Below, in pieces: positions 37,497 to 46,329 of a stretch of DNA of 64,000 nucleotides. The DNA comes from Leptotrichia massiliensis (GTDB lineage Bacteria; Fusobacteriota; Fusobacteriia; Fusobacteriales; Leptotrichiaceae): contig NZ_FNVZ01000004.1 in NCBI RefSeq assembly GCF_900104625.1, positions 434,001 through 498,000 on the forward strand, written 5' to 3'. Below the pieces are notes generated by a model, which did no database searches, was not told the DNA's origin, and saw nothing but the letters and a program-made list of their open reading frames with translations. The stretch's first letter is position 1. Each line of letters starts with the position of its first letter. A program made the translations under genes and the position numbers.

Positions 37497-38411
37497 TTAC
37501 TTCTTCTTTTTAAAAACATTCCTTACTGGACGAGTAATATCCTTAAAATACACATAACTTTTGTGTTTTCTAATATAATACCTCAAATATCTAAAAACCA
37601 ATTCTTCCCTCTGTTTGCAGTACTTCGCATATTCATTAGCAAAAATTCTCGCTAGTTTTTCATCTTCCATCATTCTTGAAACATTTTTCATTCTTTTATC
37701 CAGATTCAATTTCACTCCGAATTTCATTCTATTTAAATCAACCAGATAAAATTCATAATTCCCGCTTTTGTCCTTAATCAACACATTACCCGGCGAATAA
37801 TCTTCAAATTCTACACCACTTTCGTGCAAGTCAAAAGAAAATTTTGCAAACTGTCTTATGATTTTTTCACGATTTTTTTCTACTTTTGCAAGCATTCTTT
37901 CCGTTTCTTCACTTATCTTGTAATTTTCCCCCTGTTCAGCCTTGTCCCGCTCGATATCCTCAGGCCAGAAAACTTCCCGGCAGGTAAAATCATATTTTAA
38001 TTCTTCGCTTATATAATAACTGTTTTTTTTATTATTTTCGTTTACAAAATCATCAAAATATGCAATTGGTTCTGGAGTTTTTATTTTACATTCCAGCAAT
38101 TTTTTTGCATATTCATAAGAACGTTTTGCTTTTGAGCCTTTAAATTTATAGAAAAAGTTTGTAATGAAATCTTTTTGTTTAAATTTTTTTATATTTACCA
38201 TTTTTTTTCTTTCAGTATTTTCAATGTTATTATTTTTTTTCTTTTTTTCATTCCCTTTTTTCAAATTATTTTCAATATATATCTCAAACTTTTTTATTTC
38301 ATTTCTTCCCGGTTCTACAACATATTCTCCAGTTTTATCAAAATTTTTCAGTACATTTATCAATATTTTTTCATCATATTTCTTATTAACTTCATAATTT
38401 TTTTCTTTCAT
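37497..38411 (-). CDS. Kdo/WaaP-type lipopolysaccharide kinase-like protein
   Basis: Kinase-fold protein probably phosphorylating Kdo or core heptose. Residues about 95-240 carry the fold: KGSKAKRSYEYAKKLLE (nucleotide-binding side), then the catalytic loop as HESGVEFEDYSPGNVLI (the usual H-x-D is shifted to an E-D-Y-S-P-G-N form) and FYLVDLNRMKFG (metal-binding D). The first 75 residues are very basic with a run of K and N. GAGGATTTTAA precedes the ATG. It is downstream of the TPR gene (27 bp) on the same strand. A second kinase-like gene is at 30437. Confidence 0.75.
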   Translation of the reverse strand: MKEKNYEVNKKYDEKILINVLKNFDKTGEYVVEPGRNEIKKFEIYIENNLKKGNEKKKKNNNIENTERKKMVNIKKFKQKDFITNFFYKFKGSKAKRSYEYAKKLLECKIKTPEPIAYFDDFVNENNKKNSYYISEELKYDFTCREVFWPEDIERDKAEQGENYKISEETERMLAKVEKNREKIIRQFAKFSFDLHESGVEFEDYSPGNVLIKDKSGNYEFYLVDLNRMKFGVKLNLDKRMKNVSRMMEDEKLARIFANEYAKYCKQREELVFRYLRYYIRKHKSYVYFKDITRPVRNVFKKKK

Positions 38412-38438
38412 TTAAAATCCTCATAATTTCTAAATTTT

Positions 38439-39476
38439 TTACTTTTCTTTATTTTCTAAACTTTTTTCATTTTCCTTTTCAAATTTTCTCTTATTTTTTC
38501 TCAATCTCTTTTTCAGTTCCTTCAAAAAATCCTTATCTTCTGTAAATTTAGCCATTTTAGCCACATATTCAAGCGCTTTGTCATATTTATGCTGTAATTC
38601 CAGCACGTATACCAAATTCACATAATGGCGAATATTTTCAGGTTCTAAAATAATCATTTTATCGCAAACCTTCTGTGCATTTTCATAATCTTTGGTTTTC
38701 ACAAAAAACCTTCCTTGCAAATTCAACATTTTTATTCTCGAAAGTCTTTTATTCTCATTCGTTGCATTTTCATAATTTAAAAGCAGAAGTTTTATTTCCT
38801 CAAACTCCTCTGCTCTGAACAATATTTCAAAATAATCCTCAAATACATAATCTTCCACATTTTCACAATTTATGGCGATATTATAATATTTCACAACTTC
38901 TTTTATATTGCTTGAATAAGCCATTGTATCGCCCATCCGTGCGTAAAGTGAAAATTCCTCCACCTCGTTAAATTTTGCATTTAAAAGTCTTGTATATTCA
39001 CAAATTGCCTCATCATATTTCCCCATCATTGTAAGGCAATCGCCTTTCTCAACATACGCTTCTGAACTTTCAGGTTCCATCTCTATCGCCTTGTCAATAT
39101 TTTCTATCGCCTTTCTATAATACTTTAACAAAGCATAAGACATTCCCATATTCAAATATACAAAATAATTTTTTTCCATTTCCAAAAATTTTTTATAAAG
39201 CGAAATGGCCTTTTTCAATCTTCCAAGCGACTGATAGACAAATCCCAATGTAAAAAGCGTATCCTTGCTGTCAGGATACTTTTTCTGCAATTTTTCTGCA
39301 TATTCCTTCGCTTGTTCAAACATTCCAAAGTCTGAATAAATCTTAGAAAGTGTCATAAGTGCCGAATAATTGTTCTCATCGATTTCAAGTACTGACTTCA
39401 AATACACAAGTGCATCCTCGTACTTGTAATTTTCCATTGATTTATCCGCTTCTTTTAATAATTCTTCTATATACAT
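38439..39476 (-). CDS. Tetratricopeptide-repeat protein
   Basis: A 345-residue soluble protein made of about eight TPR units, for example residues 1-34 (NYKYEDALVYLKSVLEIDEN), 36-69 and 105-137 (YYRKAIENIDKAIEMEPES). No signal peptide. TPRs form scaffolds for protein partners. The C terminus is a strongly charged K/E tail. GGAGAAAAG directly precedes the ATG. It is the gene before the Kdo-kinase-like gene. The 233-bp gap upstream (39477-39709) shows only AT-rich DNA. Confidence 0.88.
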   Translation of the reverse strand: MYIEELLKEADKSMENYKYEDALVYLKSVLEIDENNYSALMTLSKIYSDFGMFEQAKEYAEKLQKKYPDSKDTLFTLGFVYQSLGRLKKAISLYKKFLEMEKNYFVYLNMGMSYALLKYYRKAIENIDKAIEMEPESSEAYVEKGDCLTMMGKYDEAICEYTRLLNAKFNEVEEFSLYARMGDTMAYSSNIKEVVKYYNIAINCENVEDYVFEDYFEILFRAEEFEEIKLLLLNYENATNENKRLSRIKMLNLQGRFFVKTKDYENAQKVCDKMIILEPENIRHYVNLVYVLELQHKYDKALEYVAKMAKFTEDKDFLKELKKRLRKNKRKFEKENEKSLENKEK

Positions 39477-39709
39477 CTTTTCTCCATTTATATTCCAACT
39501 CTTTTTAAATCAACTCATAAAACTATCAAAATTTTTAATCTAAATAAAATAATTATACTTTTTAAGTTTAAATTATTTACAAAATTACTATATATTAGAG
39601 ATATTTGAAGTTTATCTCAAATTTTATAAATATTATTTTACCATATTTTGAACCAAAACCATAAATAAAATTTTTTACTTAAAATTATGAGATATAAACT
39701 CTGCTACTT

Positions 39710-40753
39710 TCAATATCTCCTATTATTCTCAAGCCTAAATTTCATATCCTTTCTTAACCTTCTCAAAGCCCACTTTCTCTCAACCTTAAAAACCTCTTCA
39801 TTATCGCTTCCAATTTTATAATCCACATAATTTTTTATAAATTTTTCCACATCTTCCCTTGACTCACTCCGAATTTCAAATTCATAATCTTCATTTAAAG
39901 AAATTTCTCTAGTTTTTTCAAGACAATAATAAAGCATATCGTTGTAAGTCTGCTGTGCTAAAATGTCCCGTGCTTTGTAATAGGTAGCTTTGTCAGTATT
40001 CGTTATTCTAACTGCTTGTTTTTCAGATATATACGGCTTATTCCTTATCAAATCAGTCATTTTCTGAAATTTCCGATTTTTTTCATTCATTCTGCATTCA
40101 AAGCACATTTTCTCGTTACTTTCCTGCAAGAATAAAATTTTACAGTTTTCACATTCAATATATCCATTATTTTTTAAGTATTTTTCCCTCTTTTTCAGCT
40201 TTATCGCAATTTTTTCCAGCCTTCTGGCAATATCTTCATACTTTTTATCAATTTTATCAATATTCTCGTGAATTTCTTTAATTTCTTCCGTAGAAAGTAC
40301 AATATCCTTCACTTTTTCTGTGATTTTATTTTCAGACTCAACATCTATCCTACTTTCCCTAACATTTCCTCTAGGAATTTCCCCAACCCGAATTGTCCCT
40401 CTCTTTTCCTCATTTTCAATAAGTTCATCCAGCAAATCACGCTTTATTTTATAATTTACCTTTACAAATTCAATACTTTCCAAAAAATTACCATTCAAAA
40501 ATGTATTTATTTTATCCTTTATATTTTCCGCATACATTATCGTCGTATGATAAATAATTCCATCATTAATCACTACAACTAGATTTCCGTTAAACAAGCT
40601 CTTTGGATAAGTTTTTTCGCCAATAGGACCGTTCACAATCTGTGTCCAGTTTTTCTTAATTTTCCACAAGATATATTTTTCATTCTTTAAAAGTGAGCTT
40701 CTTTTCTCAATCGCTTTTAGTGCCAAGTTTTTTAAATCCTTAATTCCGTCCAT
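39710..40753 (-). CDS. DciA-like (DUF721) domain protein with zinc ribbon
   Basis: Residues about 1-100 look like the DUF721/DciA domain (KIKKNWTQIVNGPIGEKTYP, LVVVINDGIIYHTTIMY), found in proteins that help load the replicative helicase in bacteria lacking DnaC/DnaI. A coiled-coil-like charged segment (about 140-195) follows, then a zinc ribbon with Cys201, 204, 217 and 220, then a helix-turn-helix-like region (SEKQAVRITNTDKATYYKAR). It directly follows recF (14 bp) in the dnaA-recF region. At 347 residues it is far longer than classical DciA (about 100-180). Function by homology is inferred. Confidence 0.75.
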   Translation of the reverse strand: MDGIKDLKNLALKAIEKRSSLLKNEKYILWKIKKNWTQIVNGPIGEKTYPKSLFNGNLVVVINDGIIYHTTIMYAENIKDKINTFLNGNFLESIEFVKVNYKIKRDLLDELIENEEKRGTIRVGEIPRGNVRESRIDVESENKITEKVKDIVLSTEEIKEIHENIDKIDKKYEDIARRLEKIAIKLKKREKYLKNNGYIECENCKILFLQESNEKMCFECRMNEKNRKFQKMTDLIRNKPYISEKQAVRITNTDKATYYKARDILAQQTYNDMLYYCLEKTREISLNEDYEFEIRSESREDVEKFIKNYVDYKIGSDNEEVFKVERKWALRRLRKDMKFRLENNRRY

Positions 40754-40767
40754 TTTTCAACCCCTTT

Positions 40768-41856
40768 TTACTCATTAATAATCTTCCCCTTTTCCACAAT
40801 AAATTTTTTCCCTTCTATACCTAAATCTTCTGTCGAAGTTATAAAACATTGGATTTTTTTATTTACAAAATAGCTTAAAATGCTTTTTTTTCTGACTTCA
40901 TCAAAATACGAAGCGATGTCGTCCATTATAAATATTGGATACTCCTTTTTTTCCTTTATTAAAATATCAATTTCTGAAATTTTTAGCGAAAATATTATAG
41001 ATTTTTTCTCCCCTTGTGAAGAATACGCCTTTGCATTTTTCCCATTCAACTCAAAGACAAAATCGTCTTTTTGAGGGCCAAGCAGGCTGTATCCAAGAAA
41101 CTTTTCCCTCTCGCTTTTCCTTTTGCATAACATTTCAAATTTCCCCTTCAGTTCTTCCCTAGTCTTCTTTTCCACATCCCCAAGAAAACAGTCATATTTT
41201 AATTTCAGCTCCGAATTTTCATCAAATAATTTACGATAATTCAAGTTTAGAAGAATTGAAAGTTTTTTTATAAATTCCCGCCTGTTTAAAACGATATTCA
41301 GGCCTTCTTCAATAAATTTTTCATTATAGATTTTATAAATTTCCTCGCCAGTCTTTTTTTCCTTTATAAGTTTGTTCCGCACCTTCAATATTTTCTCAAA
41401 ATTCACAATCGACTGTAAATACTCCTTTTTTGCCTGCGAAATCTCATAATTAAAAAAATTTCTCCTAACGCCAGGATTCCCAATAATCAGCTCAATATCC
41501 TCAGGAATAAATGAAATAATGTTAAGTAGCCCCACATAATTTATATATTTATTCTTTTCCCTGTCAATATAAAAGTCCTTCTTATCCTCATTAACATCAA
41601 TAGCAATAGTATTTTCCGACAAATCCTTATGTCTGTACTTCCCAAACACAATCAGCCTGTTCAAGTTATATTTGCGAATCTCTTTCACTTTCTTAGTCCT
41701 AAAACTCTTCCCCGTAGCCAAAAAATGGACAGCCTCAATAAGTGATGTTTTTCCCTGTCCATTCTTCCCATATATTAAATTAAAATACCTATCAAACTTC
41801 AACTTCCCATCCACAAGACACCGAAAGTTATTAAAACTAATCTGATCCAAATACAT
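40768..41856 (-). CDS. recF: DNA replication and repair protein RecF
   Basis: SMC-like ATPase that acts in RecFOR loading of RecA at gaps. The 362-residue protein has Walker A YGKNGQGKTSLIEAVHF (residues 29-45), the conserved SFNNFRCL start, an IISFIPEDIELIIGNPGVRR segment near residue 115, shown here as FIPEDIELIIGNPGVRR, the SQGEKKSI signature and Walker B PIFIMDDIASYFDE. It lies between a small possible ORF and the DciA-like gene in the usual dnaA-recF neighbourhood. Confidence 0.96.
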   Translation of the reverse strand: MYLDQISFNNFRCLVDGKLKFDRYFNLIYGKNGQGKTSLIEAVHFLATGKSFRTKKVKEIRKYNLNRLIVFGKYRHKDLSENTIAIDVNEDKKDFYIDREKNKYINYVGLLNIISFIPEDIELIIGNPGVRRNFFNYEISQAKKEYLQSIVNFEKILKVRNKLIKEKKTGEEIYKIYNEKFIEEGLNIVLNRREFIKKLSILLNLNYRKLFDENSELKLKYDCFLGDVEKKTREELKGKFEMLCKRKSEREKFLGYSLLGPQKDDFVFELNGKNAKAYSSQGEKKSIIFSLKISEIDILIKEKKEYPIFIMDDIASYFDEVRKKSILSYFVNKKIQCFITSTEDLGIEGKKFIVEKGKIINE

Positions 41857-41893
41857 CGCTATTTCTTCCCTTTCACACTGTAACTATCTGTAA

Positions 41894-42070
41894 CTAACTT
41901 TTACCACTTTCCCCAAAATTTACATCAATAAATTTCTTCCTAAAAAACTCCCTTACCTCCCTATTAGACCGTCTCAAGGAATACACATCCTCATAATCTT
42001 CCCCAATTTTTTCATCAATAGTTAAATATCCACGAAATAAAAGAAGTTCCAAAATTTCCTCTTGCCCCAA
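41894..42070 (-). CDS. Possible small ORF between yaaA and recF (58 residues, TTG start)
   Basis: A frame open after a TAG just past the yaaA stop reads TTG GGG CAA GAG and encodes a charged helical peptide (EEILELLLFRGYLTIDEK, EDVYSLRRSNREVREFF) with amino-acid usage much like a real protein. The only plausible start is TTG at 42070; no clear ribosome site precedes it, and there is no ATG. It could be coupled to yaaA translation (25 bp gap), be a degraded gene, or be a chance ORF. I recognise no family. Confidence 0.45.
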   Translation of the reverse strand: MGQEEILELLLFRGYLTIDEKIGEDYEDVYSLRRSNREVREFFRKKFIDVNFGESGKS

Positions 42071-42095
42071 TAAACTGAATAAATCAGCAAACTAT

Positions 42096-42332
42096 TTAAT
42101 GCGTTACCCTCACAACAACTTTTTCTCCAGCAAACTCCACAACATCCCCATCATAAATTTTTTTTCCACGTCTAGTTTCCACAGCATCATTTACTTTCAC
42201 TTCTCCATTCAAAATAAACATTTTCGCTTCCACTCCAGAACCTGTAAAATTTGCCCACTTCAAAAGCTGATCCAATTTTATAAATTCAGTATTTATAACA
42301 ACTTCTTCAATTTCATTATTTATATTTTTCAT
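42096..42332 (-). CDS. yaaA: S4-domain RNA-binding protein YaaA
   Basis: Small S4 protein commonly found between dnaA/dnaN and recF; likely binds RNA (ribosome related). The 78-residue product has FIKLDQLLKWANFTGSGVEA and LNGEVKVNDAVETRRGKKI followed by GDVVEF, as in YaaA. GGAGGGAAATTA precedes the ATG. It is upstream of recF here, as in Firmicutes, but dnaN is missing between dnaA and this gene. Confidence 0.9.
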   Translation of the reverse strand: MKNINNEIEEVVINTEFIKLDQLLKWANFTGSGVEAKMFILNGEVKVNDAVETRRGKKIYDGDVVEFAGEKVVVRVTH

Positions 42333-42356
42333 TAATTTCCCTCCGTAACTTATTTT

Positions 42357-43310
42357 TTACCAAACATATTTTTTATCATAGCCATTACCATTATCTACCC
42401 AATAGTAAAACAAAATTGTGAAATCTTTTTGATTATAATATGGCTTTATTTCATCTCTGATTTTTTCAATTTTTTCTTTTGAAAAATAACCTACATAAAT
42501 TGTTATAATAGGATGAATATTATTAAATTTCATAAACTCATACCAGTCTATCTCCTCAAAATTTCTAGGCTTTGAAAAATATTCCTCTAATTTTTTGCCA
42601 TACATTTTCAGCCTTTCTACTTTCCCTTCGACTATTTGGTTTCCACATTCTTCATCTATTACTGTTAGTACTGTATTTTTACTTATTAAATTTTTTTCAA
42701 AACTTTCATCATTTGATTCTTTGAGCATTGTGCCGCATACCCATGTTCTTCTAGGAACTCCAACTGGTATTTTTTCATCATATTTTATTCCATGTTTTTT
42801 TAATATTTTTTCTATCTTTTCAAAATCATTTCCTTTGGATTTATCGTATATGAGACTGCTCCATAAATACGGCCTTACTCCATAGTAATCAATAATTTCA
42901 ATTAATAATCTTGATTTTGTTGTTTTATTAAAAAATGGAATATCTTTTAAAGCTTCGTATTCAAGAGGCCATATTAATCTATCTCCGTCTTCAAACGGAG
43001 ATTTTGTTGGAGGATATTCTACATGTATTACATCTCTGTTATAAAAGAATTCTGATTTATACCTAGGAATGTTATAGCTGTACAGGACATAGGAGTACGG
43101 ATTATGTATCAGATTTCCAGCTACAAGCTGTTCTTCTTTCACATAATATGCTCCCTTGTTCATTCTCAAGTTAAATTCTTTTTTGAGCATTTCCATATAG
43201 TCATCTAGCATTTTTTCTTCATTTATAGCCGTTACTTCTTCAGAGTCTCTGCAGGAATGAAGACATAACATAGAAAGTATAATTAATAACATCATCATCA
43301 TTTTTTTCAT
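42357..43310 (-). CDS. Unknown exported protein, possible lipoprotein
   Basis: I do not recognise the family. The 317-residue product starts with a Met-rich hydrophobic segment (MKKMMMMLLIILSML) and a possible lipobox ending CLHSC (Cys20, with an unusual His at -2). The rest is soluble, with many charged and aromatic residues (NPYSYVLYSYNIPRY, FYNRDVIHVEYPP), and four further cysteines including a WVCGTM segment. It starts in the DnaA-box-rich region next to the Cys-rich gene. A location between dnaA and yaaA is unusual for such a gene. Confidence 0.75.
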   Translation of the reverse strand: MKKMMMMLLIILSMLCLHSCRDSEEVTAINEEKMLDDYMEMLKKEFNLRMNKGAYYVKEEQLVAGNLIHNPYSYVLYSYNIPRYKSEFFYNRDVIHVEYPPTKSPFEDGDRLIWPLEYEALKDIPFFNKTTKSRLLIEIIDYYGVRPYLWSSLIYDKSKGNDFEKIEKILKKHGIKYDEKIPVGVPRRTWVCGTMLKESNDESFEKNLISKNTVLTVIDEECGNQIVEGKVERLKMYGKKLEEYFSKPRNFEEIDWYEFMKFNNIHPIITIYVGYFSKEKIEKIRDEIKPYYNQKDFTILFYYWVDNGNGYDKKYVW

Positions 43311-43402
43311 CTTACTTCAACACCTTCATACCTAATATTATTATAGCTTAAAATCTATCTATTACTAATTCAACCATTAACCAAATTAATGTTTAATTTT
43401 AT

Positions 43403-43944
43403 TGTGGAAAATTCCATTTATCCGTGTAAAACTTTTCCCACAAATATTCCCACATCTTTTCCACAATTTCAATATATTCCTATTTTTAGCAATTTTTTTG
43501 TAAATTTTTTTCCACATTGAATTGTGGAGTTAATTTTTAATTATGTGGAGAAAATTTATATGTTTTTATTTTTATTATTTTATCACAGTTATTCTTTAAT
43601 TTAAAATTAAAAATTTTTGAGTTATCAATAAATGTGGAAAATTTTGTTTATGTTTGTGGATATTATGATTTTAATTTTCCACATTAATATTTTATTTTTC
43701 CACAAAATTTCTTTTAATACAATATTTTTAATTATTTTTTTCCACAATTTTTGTGGAGAAATTTTCAACATATAGTGGAAATTAAGTTTTATTTTTCCAC
43801 ATTAATATTTTCTAATTTATTTTATTAAACAAAATTTAATTATTTTATTAAAATTTTTTTATGAAAATTAATTATGTAGAAAACTTTTTCCACTGTGGAT
43901 AACTTTTAAAGCGACTCCTTTATTTTTCCACAAAATTTTCCACA
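43403..43944. other. DnaA-box cluster downstream of dnaA (part of the origin)
   Basis: Eleven exact copies of TTTTCCACA or TTATCCACA (either strand) occur here: 43403(-), 43457, 43508, 43633(-), 43675, 43696, 43738, 43793, 43894(-, TGTGGATAA), 43924 and 43936, with more near matches. The gap 43311-43967 carries no gene. Such clustering next to dnaA marks the initiation region. Most copies point the same way, and several are spaced at about 20-50 bp. The second cluster is at 45899-46232. Confidence 0.85.
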
Positions 43945-43967
43945 TCTTTTCAACACTTTCCATAATC

Positions 43968-44327
43968 CTAAAAATTTACATTTTTTTCAAAATAACTTCC
44001 GTATTTTCCCCATATCAGACTATCTATTTTTTCCCTATTAATATTTTCTATCTTTTTATAAACTGGCTCTCCTCTTATACAAATACCAAAAAAGTAATAA
44101 TTTTTACACTTTAAACATTTCAGATATGTGCAAATAGTATAATGTTCTTCTTTTTCCACAGTTTCCATTATTTTTTCTATCGGACAATCAGCGGCATATA
44201 TTTCCATTTCATTTTGTTCTATTTTCGACACAATGAGTTTACAAACTTCCTTAATCATATTTCCATATTCTTTTTTTGCTTTATATTTTTCAAAAACTAG
44301 AATTATTTCTGAACATTTATCACACAC
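43968..44327 (-). CDS. Unknown Cys-rich small protein
   Basis: No family recognised. The 119-residue product has CDKC at residues 2-5 and a CTYLKCLKCKNYYFFGICIR segment near the C-terminal half, a probable zinc-binding arrangement of CxxC pairs. The remaining part is charged. The start is GTG with AGGAAG nine bases upstream; an ATG is lacking. It sits between dnaA and the DnaA-box cluster, transcribed away from dnaA's 3' end in the same direction (50 bp), so may be co-expressed with dnaA. Confidence 0.7.
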   Translation of the reverse strand: MCDKCSEIILVFEKYKAKKEYGNMIKEVCKLIVSKIEQNEMEIYAADCPIEKIMETVEKEEHYTICTYLKCLKCKNYYFFGICIRGEPVYKKIENINREKIDSLIWGKYGSYFEKNVNF

Positions 44328-44377
44328 TTAATTTCACTTCCTAAAATTAAAATAAGAGTTTTTGTTTAAAAAAACAT

Positions 44378-45733
44378 CTAAGCTCTAAAAATCTTCTTGT
44401 TCAAAGCTTCAATTTCTTTTTTGAACACAACATCTTCCTTCGTCTTCTTATCAATTTTTCTGATACTGCTTATAACTGTACTGTGATCTTTTCCGCCAAA
44501 AAGTCCTCCAATTGCTGTTAGGCTTAGATCCAGCTCATCATTATTCTTTAACAAATACATAGCGATTTGTCTTGTTTCTACTATTTTTTTCTGACGTTTT
44601 TTGGATTTCATGTCAGTTACGCTGATACCATATTGTGTAGAAATCATTTCTATTACTTTTTTGGCTGTTACTTTAGACTGTTCACGTTTTACATTGTGCA
44701 TAAGCATTTCCTGTACCAACTGCATTGTTATTTGTTCGTTTAAAAGTTTTGCACGTGCGTTTAAGTTTGTTAATGTTCCTTCCAATTCCCTTACATTTGT
44801 ATCAAGAGAATCTGATATGTATTCAAGAATGCTGTCATCTATTTCAATCCCTTGTGTCTTTGCCATATTTTTCAAAATCATCATACGAGTTTCGTAGCCT
44901 GGGCTTTGAATTTCCACCGTTAAGCCTGACAAGAATCTTGATTCCAGACGTTTTGACAGATTTTTTATTTCCTTTGGCGATTTGTCACTTATCATTATTA
45001 TCTGTTTCCCCAGTTCCTGAAGTTTATTGAATGTGTGAAAAAACTCTTCTTCCACAGTTCCTTCACCACGTCCAAACACCTTCTCAAAAAACTGTATATC
45101 ATCTAAAAGAAGCACATCCAAAGCACGGAAAGTATCACGAAAATTCTGAATACGTCCGCTGTTTAAAACTTTAAAAAATTCATTTGCGAATTCTTCTGAA
45201 GTTGAGTAATATACACGCTTGCTTGGATTATTTTCCAATATTGCATTTCCCACAGCTTGCATCAAATGGGTTTTACCAAGTCCTGAACTTCCATAGATAA
45301 AAAGCGGGTTATAAACTGGCGTTGGATTGTTGACAACTGCAAGACAGGCGTTATATGCAAGTTTACTATTTTCCCCTACAACAAAGTTGTCTAGTCTATG
45401 TTTCGGGTTTAAACCTGTGTGGAAAACTTGGATTTTTTCCTTTGTATCTTTTGAAAAACTATGTGTTTCAGGCTTATATGTCATTACATCCTGCTGTTTT
45501 ACTTCAAAGTTTATAGTAACTTCCTCATCTGTTACAATTTCCACAATATCTTCCATCTGGCTTTTATGCTTTTCCATATTCTGCTGTATCAGCTTTGAAT
45601 TGCATACAAGTGTAAGTTTTCCATCTTCCAGCTTTCCTACTTCCACATTGTTAAAAAATGCCTCAAATTCTGCCTCGTTTACCCTTTTTTTCATTATTTT
45701 TTTTATTTTTTCCCACAATTTCTCAATATCCAT
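44378..45733 (-). CDS. dnaA: Chromosomal replication initiator DnaA
   Basis: Binds DnaA boxes and melts the origin. Full length at 451 residues. Domain I (about 1-80), a linker, domain III with Walker A GSSGLGKTH (residues 148-156), Walker B LLLDDIQF, and domain IV ending in the DNA-binding signature GGLFGGKDHSTVISSIRKI. AGGAGAG precedes the ATG and a sigma70-like promoter lies at 45855-45883. It is flanked on both sides by DnaA-box clusters, so transcription could be autoregulated. dnaN does not follow. Confidence 0.98.
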   Translation of the reverse strand: MDIEKLWEKIKKIMKKRVNEAEFEAFFNNVEVGKLEDGKLTLVCNSKLIQQNMEKHKSQMEDIVEIVTDEEVTINFEVKQQDVMTYKPETHSFSKDTKEKIQVFHTGLNPKHRLDNFVVGENSKLAYNACLAVVNNPTPVYNPLFIYGSSGLGKTHLMQAVGNAILENNPSKRVYYSTSEEFANEFFKVLNSGRIQNFRDTFRALDVLLLDDIQFFEKVFGRGEGTVEEEFFHTFNKLQELGKQIIMISDKSPKEIKNLSKRLESRFLSGLTVEIQSPGYETRMMILKNMAKTQGIEIDDSILEYISDSLDTNVRELEGTLTNLNARAKLLNEQITMQLVQEMLMHNVKREQSKVTAKKVIEMISTQYGISVTDMKSKKRQKKIVETRQIAMYLLKNNDELDLSLTAIGGLFGGKDHSTVISSIRKIDKKTKEDVVFKKEIEALNKKIFRA

Positions 45734-45854
45734 TTACTTTTCTCTCCTTTTTAGTTAATTTTAATTATGAATAAAAATTTTTAATTTTCTCGCATTTTGC
45801 CTAGTAAACTCGTTTATTAATTTTCCCTTTAAATTTGTACTTTTATTTAATTTT

Positions 45855-45883
45855 ACTATAACATAAATAAAATAAATAATCAA
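45855..45883 (-). promoter_or_regulatory. Promoter of dnaA
   Basis: Minus-strand TTGATT (45883-45878), 17-bp spacer and TATAGT (45860-45855) with TG just upstream of the -10. DnaA boxes at 45899 and 45911 sit immediately upstream, a typical arrangement for DnaA autoregulation. The leader to the start codon is about 115 nt. Confidence 0.65.
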
Positions 45884-45898
45884 GATTTTAAACAAAAG

Positions 45899-46232
45899 TT
45901 TTCCACAGACTTTTCCACATAAAAAATATAATATTTTTCTGCTGTTTATCAAAAAATTTTACTTTTTAAATTTTTATCCACAAAAATTAATTACATCCAT
46001 TTTCAGTATCTTTCCACACATTATCCACATACTTTTAATTTATCCACAAATTCTGTTGGTAATTATGTTTACAATTTTGTTGATAATATTTTTCCACAAA
46101 TTTAGCAAAAGTTTTCCACAGACTTTTATCTGTCAATCCCTTTATTTATCAATGTTCCCATATTTCCACAATGTATAATAATAATATATTTAATTATATA
46201 TATACTATTATATATTATAGAGTTGTGGATAA
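45899..46232. other. DnaA-box cluster and AT-rich unwinding region (origin) upstream of dnaA
   Basis: Eight exact boxes: 45899, 45911, 45974, 46021, 46040, 46090, 46112 and 46224(-), four of them the strict TTATCCACA type. A direct repeat of 22 nt (45893 and 46106, core AAAAGTTTTCCACAGAC) is present. From 46170 to 46220 the sequence is almost purely A/T (AATAATAATATATTTAATTA and similar), a likely DNA-unwinding element, bounded by the box at 46224. The 45734-46378 gap holds no gene, and genes diverge on either side. Confidence 0.9.
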
Positions 46233-46300
46233 AAAATTCTGTATAAAATTTTATAACAAATAAATTAAATAAAATTTACTTTTTGAATAAAGCATTGAAC

Positions 46301-46329
46301 TTGACTTTTTTTTGAATATTGTATATAAT
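46301..46329 (+). promoter_or_regulatory. Promoter of rpmH
   Basis: TTGACT (46301-46306), a 17-bp spacer and TATAAT (46324-46329), 50 bp upstream of rpmH. It is one of the best promoter matches in the window. Confidence 0.85.

Noticed and set aside
38164-38426. Two plus-strand Phe/Ile/Ser-rich ORFs over the start of the Kdo-kinase-like gene
   Set aside because: They are the antisense of a Lys/Asn-rich segment; hydrophobic look is a codon artefact.
45899-46232. Repeated short motif cluster as a CRISPR array
   Set aside because: Repeats are 9-nt DnaA boxes at irregular spacing without equal-length spacers.
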